Notes: generated from the letters alone by a model not told the origin. A DNA stretch of 34,674 nt from Candidatus Moraniibacteriota bacterium (GCA_028695135.1 JAQVJM010000007.1:1-34674), one strand, 5' to 3'. Counted from the first letter of the stretch, positions 15,927 through 23,699 are shown. Made by a program: numbers and translations.

Positions 15927-15941
15927 AGACTACGGAGCGCT
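15915..15941 (+). promoter_or_regulatory. 12-bp hairpin across the stop codon of the permease gene
   Basis: Perfect stem AGCGCTCCGTAG / CTACGGAGCGCT with a 3-nt AGA loop. The TAG stop is in the stem. No T-run follows; instead the Shine-Dalgarno of the next gene comes 10 nt later. It may tune relative expression within the operon. Its ends repeat the AGCGCT core of the operator-like repeat at 13054-13091. Confidence 0.6.
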
Positions 15942-15962
15942 TCAAAAAAAAGGAGAGGAAAA

Positions 15963-16781
15963 ATGGAAAGCGAACTCAAATTCAAACTGGGAATAATAGT
16001 TCTCCAGATAATTTTTCTGGTCTTTATTTTTTTCTTCGCCATCCCTTCGGACGGCGCAGAAATTACCGCCAAGGAGACAATGGCGAAAGCCTGGTCCGAT
16101 GCTTATCCTGCAAGTCTACAAACCGAATTCATTTTCGGCAAAGAGGCGGAAGGGGAGAAACGTGACTTTGGCGCCTGGACGGATCTGCACTCCGGCAAAG
16201 CTGAGGTTTTTATCGGATCTTATAATGATGCCAAAGGGGTTTTTTCGGGACGCACCGGAGGGACTTTGTTTGTTCCGGCCGATGATCATTTCGGCTACAA
16301 AGTCTATGTTTCTCGCGAGACCGGACGACGTGCCAACGTGAAAGAAAAAGCCGGATCATTTGATGCGCCGGCTAATGGGACTCAACTTAATTATTTCGAT
16401 GTTGTCCGGAGCCTTCTCCCCGAAGATCCGGAAAAATTCGAATTTCTCTTCGTATTGGGAGAAGGCGCCGACTATCTGGTCAGAGCCGAACCCAAAAATC
16501 CCGTTGAAGGCGACTACGCCTTCAGGATTTTTTCCCTTAAAAAAATGAGCGATGGGAAATTGGTAATTACCAAAATTTTCCATTATTTAGAAGGGAATAA
16601 GCTTTCAAAAACCATCGAAAATAGCCAATGGGATTTGGCAGATGGAATTTGGAGGTCGAGAGAGCTTCTTATTAAAACCGATAATGAATCCACACGGATA
16701 GTTATCGAAAAAAGGGAATTCAATCAAAAATTCGGCGACCTTTCCGAGAAAGATCTCAAGGAAGGCCGGCCGGCGAGATAA
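15963..16781 (+). CDS. LolA-like outer-membrane lipoprotein-sorting protein
   Basis: 272 residues with a signal peptide or anchor (hydrophobic about 8-28, possible cleavage after SDGA). The mature part has the beta-rich make-up of the outer-membrane lipoprotein-sorting protein family that accompanies RND/MMPL permeases in diderm bacteria: a tyrosine/aspartate-rich centre (NYFDVVRSLLPEDPEKFEF), then YLVRAEPKNPVEGDYAFRIF and a final IWRSRELLIKTDNESTRIVI strand pair. It follows the permease by 36 nt, has a strong AAGGAG site, and precedes the barrel gene by 10 nt. It is likely the periplasmic shuttle of the system. The family assignment is by pattern only. Confidence 0.7.
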   Translation: MESELKFKLGIIVLQIIFLVFIFFFAIPSDGAEITAKETMAKAWSDAYPASLQTEFIFGKEAEGEKRDFGAWTDLHSGKAEVFIGSYNDAKGVFSGRTGGTLFVPADDHFGYKVYVSRETGRRANVKEKAGSFDAPANGTQLNYFDVVRSLLPEDPEKFEFLFVLGEGADYLVRAEPKNPVEGDYAFRIFSLKKMSDGKLVITKIFHYLEGNKLSKTIENSQWDLADGIWRSRELLIKTDNESTRIVIEKREFNQKFGDLSEKDLKEGRPAR

Positions 16782-16791
16782 GGAGAGGAGA

Positions 16792-18033
16792 ATGAAGATG
16801 AAAAAATTTCTTCTGATAATCGTGTTGCTTCTGCCTCTCGCTTCCTTGGTTTTTGCCGAGGAGAGCGAGGAGGAGGCGACTGATTCCGGTTTATATTTCT
16901 CCGGCGACGTATGGTCCAATGCGGACTATTATTTTTCCGGGGAAGGCGAGTTTAATGTCGGAGCCTTTCTTTCTCTCGAAAAAGAACTTTCTTCCGAATG
17001 GACCGGAGCTGTTTCGGTCCAGACGGGAGCGGGTTCAATTGAGAGAAACGGCGCAGATATATTTACCCGAGACGGGGAGCGTCCGATCGTTTCTTTGCGC
17101 GAGGCCTATATCAGTTCCGAATCATGGAGGATCGGCAAACAGGTGCTTGCCGATGAGATGAGCGTTAAATTTGACTTTGTCTCGTTTAATCTCCTCGAGA
17201 CGCGGGATCTGAGCCGGCCATTTTCATCATTGGATTCCGATCGCCTTCTGGGAAACTGGGGGGTGGCCAAATCCTTTTTTGACGGAAGGCTCAAGGTTAT
17301 AGCGAGCCTCTCGGATCCGCCGACGATCGCTACGGACGATGATGATCCGTGGACGAGGGAATTGCCTCAGGGCTTCTCTTACGGAGAAATCCGGTCTGAG
17401 GCCGAGTATTCTGTCGGCGCGCGCTGGGGAGATGACATCGGAAATGCAAAGTATGATGTCTATATCCAGCACGGCGCGGGAAGCTCTCTGGTTGACGTTG
17501 AAGCCAGTCCGGAAGGCGAAGTCCGGCCAATTGTTGCCCAGCAGACAGCGGTGAGTGGAATGGTCCAAAAGCCTTTGGGCGAATGGAATCTCCGCTTGGG
17601 ATCGGCCGGATATTTCCAGTCAGGCTATAGCGACTTCGTTGTCGCCGTAGCGGAGCTGGAAAGGTTCTGGGAGTTTGACAACGGAAGCGTTTTCTTCTTT
17701 GACTTCGGCCTAGCCGATACCTGGGAGACTCAGTCCGATGATGATATGCCGGAGCTGGATCTCCGCCGGATCTATGAAGGCGGGACGATCTTGGCGGCTG
17801 CCGAGTATTCCTTCGACCATTCCGCGCTGAAGCTCAAAGGGGCTTACAACGTTAAGGACGAGGGACTTTATTTCTCGGCCGAGTTTTCCTGGGCCGTAAC
17901 TGACTCTGTCGATCTATCCCTGAAATATGAAGCGATTGATGGAGAAGCCAGTAAGGCCAGTCCCGCGGATAATGCTTGGTCGCAATATTCCGATTGCGAC
18001 AGAATTGTTGCGGGGCTTACGTTTTATTTCTAA
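16792..18033 (+). CDS. Apparent outer-membrane beta-barrel protein
   Basis: 413 residues with a typical signal peptide cleaved after VFA (about residue 23; a second ATG two codons in is also possible). The mature chain is acidic and consists of alternating hydrophobic/polar strands rich in Gly, Tyr, Trp and Phe, e.g. GVGAFLSLEKEL-type and AEYSVGARWGDD. It ends GLTFYF, with an aromatic terminal residue and the alternating pattern of the beta-signal recognised by the BAM machine. Size suits a 14-18-strand barrel. It is the last gene of the unit and is followed by a strong terminator. No gene for BAM or LPS transport is in view. An outer-membrane barrel is not expected in CPR bacteria, so this call deserves testing. 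Confidence 0.7.
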   Translation: MKMKKFLLIIVLLLPLASLVFAEESEEEATDSGLYFSGDVWSNADYYFSGEGEFNVGAFLSLEKELSSEWTGAVSVQTGAGSIERNGADIFTRDGERPIVSLREAYISSESWRIGKQVLADEMSVKFDFVSFNLLETRDLSRPFSSLDSDRLLGNWGVAKSFFDGRLKVIASLSDPPTIATDDDDPWTRELPQGFSYGEIRSEAEYSVGARWGDDIGNAKYDVYIQHGAGSSLVDVEASPEGEVRPIVAQQTAVSGMVQKPLGEWNLRLGSAGYFQSGYSDFVVAVAELERFWEFDNGSVFFFDFGLADTWETQSDDDMPELDLRRIYEGGTILAAAEYSFDHSALKLKGAYNVKDEGLYFSAEFSWAVTDSVDLSLKYEAIDGEASKASPADNAWSQYSDCDRIVAGLTFYF

Positions 18034-18061
18034 TTTTTCATCCCGCGGGAGGAGGGATGGC

Positions 18062-18099
18062 AAAGGGGTTTGGCAAAAATTTGCTAAACCCCTTTTTTT
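18062..18099 (+). terminator. Strong intrinsic terminator of the export cassette
   Basis: 16-bp stem (AAAGGGGTTTGGCAAA with its partner, one G-T pair), 2-nt loop and a T-run. A smaller CATCCC/GGGATG hairpin lies just before it (18039-18059). Confidence 0.9.
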
Positions 18100-18144
18100 A
18101 TTTCCAATCCGATATCTGAATAAATTTTGTTTTCCGAAAAACAA

Positions 18145-18250
18145 AGCGTCCAAACTATCCACGTGCGACAAAACTGACACTATTTTTTTTCCAAGGATTT
18201 ATCCGGAGTGTCCAAACTGTCCACGTGCGATAAAAAAAGACACTATTTTT
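18145..18250. repeat. Pair of 43-44-nt direct repeats
   Basis: Copy 1 is 18145-18187 and copy 2 18207-18250, about 62 nt apart and nearly identical over GTCCAAACT, then TCCACGTGCGA, then GACACTATTTTT. In copy 2 the ends AGTGTC and GACACT are complementary and are followed by T's. Closely spaced repeats with TGTCC words recall the multiple terminal sites of IS21/IS481-type insertion sequences, but no transposase is present. Origin uncertain. Confidence 0.6.
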
Positions 18251-18268
18251 AAAAAATTTAAACATACT

Positions 18269-18294
18269 TTTGAACATACCATGGTATGTTCAAA
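18269..18294. other. Perfect 26-bp palindrome at the mpg stop codon
   Basis: TTTGAACATACC, ATGG centre, then the complement; all 13 positions pair. It overlaps the last codon and stop of the minus-strand mpg gene. It may be the mpg terminator hairpin (T-rich sequence follows after 12 nt on that strand) or a protein-binding site. Confidence 0.6.
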
Positions 18295-18886
18295 TTTTGG
18301 ATACGAAAGGATTATTTTTGATATAAAACCGGAGATGCCGATCTTTCCATTTTCCGGCATAATCGACGCCGATCCGTTTGGTTTTTTTGATTTTACTTTT
18401 CGGAATCTCGATCTTCCTATCTTCGATATATAGTTTTGCACCCTTGGAAATTGCGGAAGTGCAATTCATTCCCCTGTCAATTTCAAGCGCTTGGCACAGT
18501 TTTCCGGGACCGCTTGCGAGATTTAAAATCTCATCCGTTTTCCGATTTTTCTTCATTTTTCCGATCCCTTCCAACGGTTCAAGCGCCCTTATGAGGACTG
18601 CAGATGGATGATCTTTTTCTTCGGTAACGATATTCAAACAATGATAAAATCCATAAATCATATAAACATACCATATTCCGGCCTTTTTAAACATCGCGCT
18701 TGTCCGTTCGGTTTTTCCTCTGGAAGCGTGGCAGGCCAGGTCATGGGATCCGATATAAGCTTCAGTTTCAACGATTTTTCCGGAAATCTTATCTTTGCCG
18801 ATTTTTCGCACCAAGACTTTACCGAGCAGTTCACGGGCGACAGCTTCCGTCTTTCTGTTGAAAAATCTTTGATCCAATCTAGCCAT
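18290..18886 (-). CDS. mpg: 3-methyladenine DNA glycosylase (AAG/MPG family)
   Basis: Base-excision repair enzyme removing alkylated purines. 198 residues. Family blocks: LARELLGKVL-type start (VARELLGKVLVRK), VETEAYIGSHDLACHASRGK with the catalytic Glu, then SAMFKKAGIWYVYMIYGFYH and CLNIVTE, and ASGPGKLCQAL near the C-terminus. Length and layout match bacterial AAG homologues. It is alone on the minus strand, with the palindrome at 18269-18294 at its 3' end. Stop is TGA. No Shine-Dalgarno. Confidence 0.95.
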   Translation of the reverse strand: MARLDQRFFNRKTEAVARELLGKVLVRKIGKDKISGKIVETEAYIGSHDLACHASRGKTERTSAMFKKAGIWYVYMIYGFYHCLNIVTEEKDHPSAVLIRALEPLEGIGKMKKNRKTDEILNLASGPGKLCQALEIDRGMNCTSAISKGAKLYIEDRKIEIPKSKIKKTKRIGVDYAGKWKDRHLRFYIKNNPFVSKI

Positions 18887-19000
18887 ATGGATAGTTTTAA
18901 TATGAATGGAGAATCGAATTAATTATAGATCTTAATTGAATATTTTTTCAACCCTTGCCGTGATTTTTTCTCGGGGAGTTTTGCATGTAAAACTAAAATA

Positions 19001-19036
19001 AAAAAAACGGACCGAATAGATCAGCCCGTTTTTTTA
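19001..19036. terminator. Bidirectional terminator
   Basis: A-run, AAACGGAC ... GCCCGTTT stem with one mismatch, then T-run. It suits the end of the minus-strand gene at 19045 and can work in both directions. Confidence 0.6.
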
Positions 19037-19044
19037 AGATTTCT

Positions 19045-19854
19045 TTATTTAACTTTAACTTTGTATTTTACCCCGGTCAGAGCGCCTGGAATAACAACTC
19101 TTCCGTCGTCATCAGTCTGCATCGTTCCGATCAATGCTCGTTGCCCGCCTACATAGGCATAGAGCTCAACGGTCGTTTCTTCATCAATTCTTTCCGCATC
19201 GTTATTTAGAAGCGTCATGTCTAAGACAAAAGGCATATCTGGAGTAGCGTCTCCGGTCTTGTATTTGAATTTGTATTTTCCAGGGGGGACATCTTTTACT
19301 CTTAGTATCTTGTCCGTATCGGTTCTCGTATAAAGAGCCCTGAACCATTTGCTGTCGTCTATCTTTGCGTTAATCTTAATTCGGTATTTACCATCTTTTT
19401 GGCTTAAGCTAGCATTGTCTTTTACGTCTAATTCATAAACAATATCCGGCACCATGACGGCCATTTCCAGCCATCCTTCTTCATCCGTTTCCAGCGTTCC
19501 GACAAAAGTTTTCGTACCATTCATGTGCATATATATATCAACATCGGTCTTTTCTCTTATTCTTTTTCCATCTTCGTCAAGCATCCTGAACTTTCCCGCA
19601 ACTATTTGATTGTCCTCGATGTCTTTGTCCCTTATCTCAATTTTGTATTTACCGGGAATGACATTTTTTATTTCTAGGACTCCATTATCGTCAGTTTTGA
19701 CATAGAGAGCCCTGAACCAATCTCCGCCTTGCCTTGCGAAAATTTTGATTTTTACCTCATCGGCATTTGCCCCGGATAGAGCAAGGGCTGAAGCGCCGGT
19801 AAGCGACAATGCGACGGCCGCTATAAACGCCATGATTATTCTTGTTTTTTTCAT
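19045..19854 (-). CDS. Secreted protein with two repeated beta-type domains
   Basis: 269 residues with a clear signal peptide (basic start MKKTR, hydrophobic core, Ala-rich cleavage region ending near residue 32). The mature part is an internal duplication with a period of about 115 residues: unit 1 has DWFRALYVKTDDNGVLEI then PGKYKIEI; unit 2 has KWFRALYTRTDTDKILRV then PGKYKFKY. Both end with a GT-x-TD-x-D/E-G strand. This is the look of prealbumin-like or carboxypeptidase-regulatory-like domains of surface proteins. No LPXTG, membrane anchor or cysteine is seen. The function is unknown; an adhesin or envelope-associated role is inferred. Confidence 0.75.
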   Translation of the reverse strand: MKKTRIIMAFIAAVALSLTGASALALSGANADEVKIKIFARQGGDWFRALYVKTDDNGVLEIKNVIPGKYKIEIRDKDIEDNQIVAGKFRMLDEDGKRIREKTDVDIYMHMNGTKTFVGTLETDEEGWLEMAVMVPDIVYELDVKDNASLSQKDGKYRIKINAKIDDSKWFRALYTRTDTDKILRVKDVPPGKYKFKYKTGDATPDMPFVLDMTLLNNDAERIDEETTVELYAYVGGQRALIGTMQTDDDGRVVIPGALTGVKYKVKVK

Positions 19855-19947
19855 TTTTATTTTTTTGTGCCGCCGTTTTTAGCGTGCGACATGTTAGTTA
19901 ATTATTTGTAAGTATTTTACAACAAAATGATCAAAAAAACCATGGAA

Positions 19948-19956
19948 TTATCCACA
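19948..19956 (+). promoter_or_regulatory. Perfect DnaA box
   Basis: TTATCCACA between the divergent-end of the TrmB gene and the secreted-protein gene, followed by GG as at the other two boxes (7510, 24437 in the opposite orientation have CC/GC before TGTGG). The rest of 19855-20000 holds no gene. Confidence 0.4.
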
Positions 19957-20000
19957 GGTTCATTTTTTTCAATATTATGAATGGTAAGATATGAAAAATA

Positions 20001-20720
20001 TCATCCACTGACCCAGATAGAATCGAAAAGCAACTGAAAAATATCTTTTATATCTTCATTTTCTATGTAAAATCCCGTATTTTCTTTGATAACTATCAGG
20101 CTGTCGGCGATTATTACAGCCATTTCCGAAGACATATCGGCGCTTAGGATCTTTTGGTTTACATATTTTAAGGAAGACCTATTTGCAAAATTTCCGAAAT
20201 ATATTTCTCTGATTCTTATATTTCTCAGCCTGTTGTTTATTTTTATGTATTCCTTCTTAAGATTTAAAGGATTTCTTCCGATAAAAATTACTTTAATTTC
20301 TTTGGAAAGGGTGTTGGAAAAGTTTTCTAAAAGACCTTTGCGGCTTTTATGGCCCTTATAAATTTTTATTTTGCATTTATTTTTTACGGAATATTTGGTC
20401 TGAAGCATCGATATTATCCTTAAAAATTCTCTCTCTTGTTCCTCGGCCTCTCTTCTTTTTATCTTAAGCATGCCCAAAAGCTCTTCTGGAGAGCTGGCGG
20501 TAAAATATTTTTTGTTTTTTTCCTTTGTCTGGGATACCAATTTTTTCTTTTCCAGGCCCCTTAAGACACGATAAACAGTCGGACGGCTGATGGACGCTTT
20601 CTTGGCTATTTCGTAAGCCGTGGCTTTTGTCAGTTCGAGGGATATGAGATAAATTTTTGCTTCTCTTTCGGTGAGTCCCAGCTTTCTTAATTCAAATGGA
20701 AGAATGTCAAAATTATTCAT
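20001..20720 (-). CDS. TrmB-family transcriptional regulator
   Basis: 239 residues. An N-terminal winged helix-turn-helix (about 8-75) has the TrmB pattern: LRKLGLTEREAKIYLISLEL, then ASISRPTVYRVLRGLEKKKL. A coiled linker rich in Glu and Arg follows (about 80-105), and a C-terminal phospholipase-D-like alpha/beta effector region (KIYKGHKSRKGLLENF, then IADSLIVIKENTGFYIENED). TrmB proteins are mainly archaeal sugar-responsive regulators but are frequent in CPR. Targets are not evident; the secreted protein downstream on the same strand is one candidate. The promoter is 7 nt from the ATG. Confidence 0.85.
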   Translation of the reverse strand: MNNFDILPFELRKLGLTEREAKIYLISLELTKATAYEIAKKASISRPTVYRVLRGLEKKKLVSQTKEKNKKYFTASSPEELLGMLKIKRREAEEQEREFLRIISMLQTKYSVKNKCKIKIYKGHKSRKGLLENFSNTLSKEIKVIFIGRNPLNLKKEYIKINNRLRNIRIREIYFGNFANRSSLKYVNQKILSADMSSEMAVIIADSLIVIKENTGFYIENEDIKDIFQLLFDSIWVSG

Positions 20721-20727
20721 GGCCTAT

Positions 20728-20756
20728 AATCTAACATATCCGCGCCGTTTTATCAA
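20728..20756 (-). promoter_or_regulatory. Promoter of the TrmB gene, likely leaderless
   Basis: On the minus strand: TTGATA (20756-20751), 17-bp spacer, TAGATT (20733-20728) with extended TGT. Seven nucleotides then the ATG. Confidence 0.55.
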
Positions 20757-20793
20757 GGTTTTGGGATAAAAAATGGCAATATATCGTCTTAAT

Positions 20794-20821
20794 TTGGCAT
20801 TGCCTATTTTTGTGATAGAAT
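20794..20821 (+). promoter_or_regulatory. Promoter of the DUF167 gene
   Basis: TTGGCA (20794-20799), 16-bp spacer, TAGAAT (20816-20821) with extended TGA. It is divergent from the TrmB promoter. Confidence 0.55.
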
Positions 20822-20879
20822 CTTTTAAAGAGCTTTATTTTCTTATTTGGACATTTTTAAATATTTAGAAAAAAATAAG

Positions 20880-21098
20880 ATGAGAATTTATGTTAAAGTG
20901 ATTCCCAGATCTTCCAGAAATGAGGTGAAGGAGATAGGGGAAAACGAATACCGGGTAAAAGTGACCGCTCCGCCGGTTGACGGGGAGGCGAATAGCATGC
21001 TGATAAAAGTATTGGCAAAATATTTCAATGTGCCTAAAAGCTCTTTGAACATAGTTGGCGGAAGATCCGCAAAAATAAAGATAATTGATATTATGTAA
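20880..21098 (+). CDS. DUF167/YggU-family protein
   Basis: 72 residues from the ATG at 20880, where the family normally starts (MRIYVKVIPRSSRNEV). An in-frame ATG at 20847 would add 11 residues. Family motifs: APPVDGEANSMLIKVLAKYF and GGRSAKIKII. YggU-type proteins are small alpha/beta proteins found in most bacteria; no biochemical role is established. It is followed directly by a micro-ORF and a terminator, and then comEC. Confidence 0.88.
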   Translation: MRIYVKVIPRSSRNEVKEIGENEYRVKVTAPPVDGEANSMLIKVLAKYFNVPKSSLNIVGGRSAKIKIIDIM

Positions 21099-21112
21099 AA
21101 AAGGGGAGAGCT

Positions 21113-21160
21113 ATGAAATTTAACGTTTTATCGATCATTCGGACGGCTCTATGGAAATAG
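21113..21160 (+). CDS. Possible 15-codon micro-ORF running into a terminator
   Basis: AAAAGGGGAGAG precedes an ATG with good spacing. The frame gives MKFNVLSIIRTALWK and stops in the loop of the terminator stem at 21143-21175. Ribosome occupancy would interfere with the hairpin, as in leader-peptide attenuation. No amino-acid run points to a regulated pathway. Small, so uncertain. Confidence 0.3.
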   Translation: MKFNVLSIIRTALWK

Positions 21161-21175
21161 AGGCCGTTTTTTTTT
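21143..21175 (+). terminator. Intrinsic terminator before comEC
   Basis: ACGGC-TCTAT / ATAGAG-GCCGT stem with one bulge, GGAA loop, then nine T's. Confidence 0.85.
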
Positions 21176-21183
21176 GCTATAAT
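21175..21183 (+). promoter_or_regulatory. Extended -10 promoter of comEC, likely leaderless
   Basis: TGCTATAAT directly after the terminator T-run; no -35 match at the proper distance. The ATG lies 9 nt after the -10. Confidence 0.5.
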
Positions 21184-21192
21184 GAATAAAGA

Positions 21193-22644
21193 ATGAATTT
21201 GAATAAATCCAAGATATTTCTGATCTTGTCTTTATCTTTTTTATCGGGAATCTTTTGCAGGTCTTTTTACGAACCCGATGTGTTTTGGATATGGATTTTT
21301 GCTACAGCAGGAATCGCTGTTTTTGTTTCCAATCATAAAAATATAAAAGCGGTTGTTTTTTCTCTAGCTGCTGTTTTTTTTCTGGCGGGAATCTGGCGAA
21401 CGGATTCGGCTTTAGAAAAGACTCAGAACATCCCGGATTTTGATGGAGAAATAGCAGATACGGCTTATATCATAAAAGAGCCGGAAGACAAGGAGTGGTA
21501 CAAAAATGTGGTTGTAAAAACCAAAGATGATAGAAAAATTCTTGTGAGAGCCGGATTGTTTGAGGAATTGAATTATGGCGATGAGATAAACTTGTCCTGC
21601 GATCCGGAAATTCCTCAAAACTTTTCCCAGGATTTTGATTACCGGATGTATTTGGCCAAGGACGGAATTTTTTATGTCTGCCAGAAGGCGGAGATCGAAA
21701 AAACCGGAAAAAGGATGAATAATATCTATTCTTTCGTTTTAGAATTGAAGAAAAAAATGGAAAAAAATGTCGATAGAGCCATCCCGGCTCCACAGTCAGC
21801 TCTGGCCAAGGGTCTTCTCTTCGGGGGAGACGAGGGCTTGTCCAAAGATTTGCAGGAGTCTTTTTCCAAGACCGGTATGACGCATATTGTGGCGGTTTCG
21901 GGATATAACGTGACCATAATTGCCGAATATCTTATGCTCTCTGGGATATTTTTGGGAATGTGGAGAAAGCAGGCTTTTTATTTCGCCCTTTTCGGGATTT
22001 TTCTTTTTGTGGCCATGATCGGCTTTCCGAGTTCCGCGATCCGCGCCGGACTTATGGGCTCTCTGCTTCTTTGGGCGATGAAAAACGGCAGATTGGCCAA
22101 TATCGATAATGCTATACTTTTAGCTGGAGCGATCATGCTTTGGATAAATCCGCTTTCTCTCAGGTGGGATATAGGCTTTCAGCTTTCATTTTTGGCGACT
22201 TTTGGAATTGTAAAAATGGCTCCTCTGTGGGAAAGATATTTTTTTTGGAAAAACAAGGCGCTGGGGATTGTGGACATAGCTCTTATGACCATAAGCGCTC
22301 AGATATTTGTATTTCCGATAATTATGTATAATTTCCACACGCTTTCGGTCGTTTCAATTTTGGCTAATATTCTTATTCTTCTCATTATTCCTATTACGAT
22401 GCTTTTTGCTTTTCTTTCGGCGTTAAGCGGATTTATCGCCTATCCTTTGTCGCTGGCTTTCGGTTGGGCGGGATATTGGCTCTTGCGTTATGAAATCGGC
22501 GTGGTAGAAATTCTGGCAGATTTCGATTGGTCTAGCATGGAGATAAACAATTTTGGAGCCTCGGGTGTTATCATCTGGTATATTTTCTTATCCGTTTTGA
22601 TATTTTTTATTTCCAAGCTTGATAAAAAAGAGGTTTTCGCTTAG
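21193..22644 (+). CDS. comEC: ComEC/Rec2 membrane channel part
   Basis: Inner-membrane channel for single-stranded DNA uptake in natural competence. 483 residues: two or three N-terminal helices (DUF4131 region, about 8-72), a soluble OB-like segment (about 75-170), then the Competence domain with ALAKGLLFGGDEGLSKDLQE, FSKTGMTHIVAVSGYNVTI and many helices to the C-terminus. Full-length ComEC also has a C-terminal beta-lactamase-like domain; here it is a separate gene at 22811. This split is common in CPR genomes. DNA uptake would fit the limited nucleotide synthesis of such organisms. Confidence 0.92.
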   Translation: MNLNKSKIFLILSLSFLSGIFCRSFYEPDVFWIWIFATAGIAVFVSNHKNIKAVVFSLAAVFFLAGIWRTDSALEKTQNIPDFDGEIADTAYIIKEPEDKEWYKNVVVKTKDDRKILVRAGLFEELNYGDEINLSCDPEIPQNFSQDFDYRMYLAKDGIFYVCQKAEIEKTGKRMNNIYSFVLELKKKMEKNVDRAIPAPQSALAKGLLFGGDEGLSKDLQESFSKTGMTHIVAVSGYNVTIIAEYLMLSGIFLGMWRKQAFYFALFGIFLFVAMIGFPSSAIRAGLMGSLLLWAMKNGRLANIDNAILLAGAIMLWINPLSLRWDIGFQLSFLATFGIVKMAPLWERYFFWKNKALGIVDIALMTISAQIFVFPIIMYNFHTLSVVSILANILILLIIPITMLFAFLSALSGFIAYPLSLAFGWAGYWLLRYEIGVVEILADFDWSSMEINNFGASGVIIWYIFLSVLIFFISKLDKKEVFA

Positions 22645-22677
22645 ATTAAAAAATATTTATTTTATATCGATTCAATT

Positions 22678-22687
22678 GTGGTAGAAT
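22678..22687 (+). promoter_or_regulatory. Possible extended -10 for the ComEC-type hydrolase gene
   Basis: TGTGGTAGAAT closely resembles the nrdR element TGTGGTATAAT, but no good -35 is seen. The remainder of 22645-22810 is AT-rich, ends with two heptads (ATTCGTA ATTCGTG, 22792-22805), and holds no gene. Confidence 0.35.
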
Positions 22688-22810
22688 TAGATCTATACGG
22701 ATCATTGTAGCTGTAATATTCTTTCGATAAATATCTTTTTATCATTACATCAAAATAAAACAAATTAAATTTATTTGTAGATTTGTATTAAATTCGTAAT
22801 TCGTGTGAGT

Positions 22811-23674
22811 ATGCAGAACAGAAAATTAGTCTGGGGAATTATTGCTTTCTTGCTTTTTTTGGCTCTGGTTTTGGGATTTATAATTTTTATATTAAAAAAA
22901 GACAGAGGGATCGAAGTGTTTTTCTTGGATGTGGGGCAGGGGGACGCGATTTTGATCCAACAGGGCGCCAATCAGGTTCTTATTGACGGAGGAAGGAATG
23001 GAACGGCACTTTTGGAAGGACTTGGAAAAAGTATGCCTTTTTGGGATAGGGAAATCGAAGCGATTATTGTCACTCATCCCGATATAGATCATTATGGGGG
23101 ACTTATGGGCGCCCTGGATAATTATAGCGTGAAAAATGTCATAAAAACGGATGCTTTTAAAGAAGGCAAGGAGTGGAAAATTTTTGAGGAAAAAATAAAG
23201 AACGAAAATGCTTCGGAAATAAAATCAGTTTGTGGTATGGAGCTGATTTTCTCCAACGGAGCCAAGTTCCAAGTCGTTTATCCCTTGGAAGGAAATATTG
23301 TCTCCAATGACAGTAATAATTACAGCGTAGTCACAAAAATGGATTTTGGGGAAAACAGTTTTCTTTTCACGGGGGATATCGAAAGAGAAACGGAAAATAT
23401 TTTGATAAACTCGGGCATCAGATTGGATGCGGATTTTTTAAAAGTCTCCCATCACGGATCAAAAAGCTCCAGCAGCGATGAATTTTTGGATGCCGTAAGT
23501 CCGGAGGACGCGATCATTTCAGCAGGCGCAGGCAATCCGTATAATCATCCTCATAAAGAAACTTTGAAAAAATTGGAAAACAGGCTTGTCCGGATTTGGA
23601 GAACCGATAAGGAAGGGCGCATAATTTATAAATGTCGGAATAAAAATGAGAAATGCCGGGCTTTTGCTGATTGA
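22811..23674 (+). CDS. ComEC-type beta-lactamase-fold hydrolase, membrane anchored
   Basis: 287 residues from the ATG at 22811 (an in-frame GTG two codons earlier is possible). One N-terminal helix (about 8-30) anchors the domain outside. The metallo-hydrolase core begins VFFLDVGQGDAILIQ, with the metal motif THPDIDHYGG, then FLFTGDIE and LKVSHHGSKSSSS. In Bacillus-type ComEC this domain is proposed to degrade the non-transforming strand during DNA uptake. It follows the membrane part after 166 nt and is presumably its partner. It stops with TGA. Confidence 0.9.
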   Translation: MQNRKLVWGIIAFLLFLALVLGFIIFILKKDRGIEVFFLDVGQGDAILIQQGANQVLIDGGRNGTALLEGLGKSMPFWDREIEAIIVTHPDIDHYGGLMGALDNYSVKNVIKTDAFKEGKEWKIFEEKIKNENASEIKSVCGMELIFSNGAKFQVVYPLEGNIVSNDSNNYSVVTKMDFGENSFLFTGDIERETENILINSGIRLDADFLKVSHHGSKSSSSDEFLDAVSPEDAIISAGAGNPYNHPHKETLKKLENRLVRIWRTDKEGRIIYKCRNKNEKCRAFAD

Positions 23675-23699
23675 TTCTTTATATATTTTATGCTATAAT
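23671..23699 (+). promoter_or_regulatory. Promoter overlapping the end of the hydrolase gene
   Basis: TTGATT (23671-23676), 17-bp spacer, TATAAT (23694-23699) with extended TGC. The -35 overlaps the TGA stop. Serves the gene at 23729. Confidence 0.65.

Noticed and set aside
17927-18433. Plus-strand 168-codon frame from the barrel gene into mpg
   Set aside because: It overlaps the end of the barrel gene, the terminator and the antisense of mpg.
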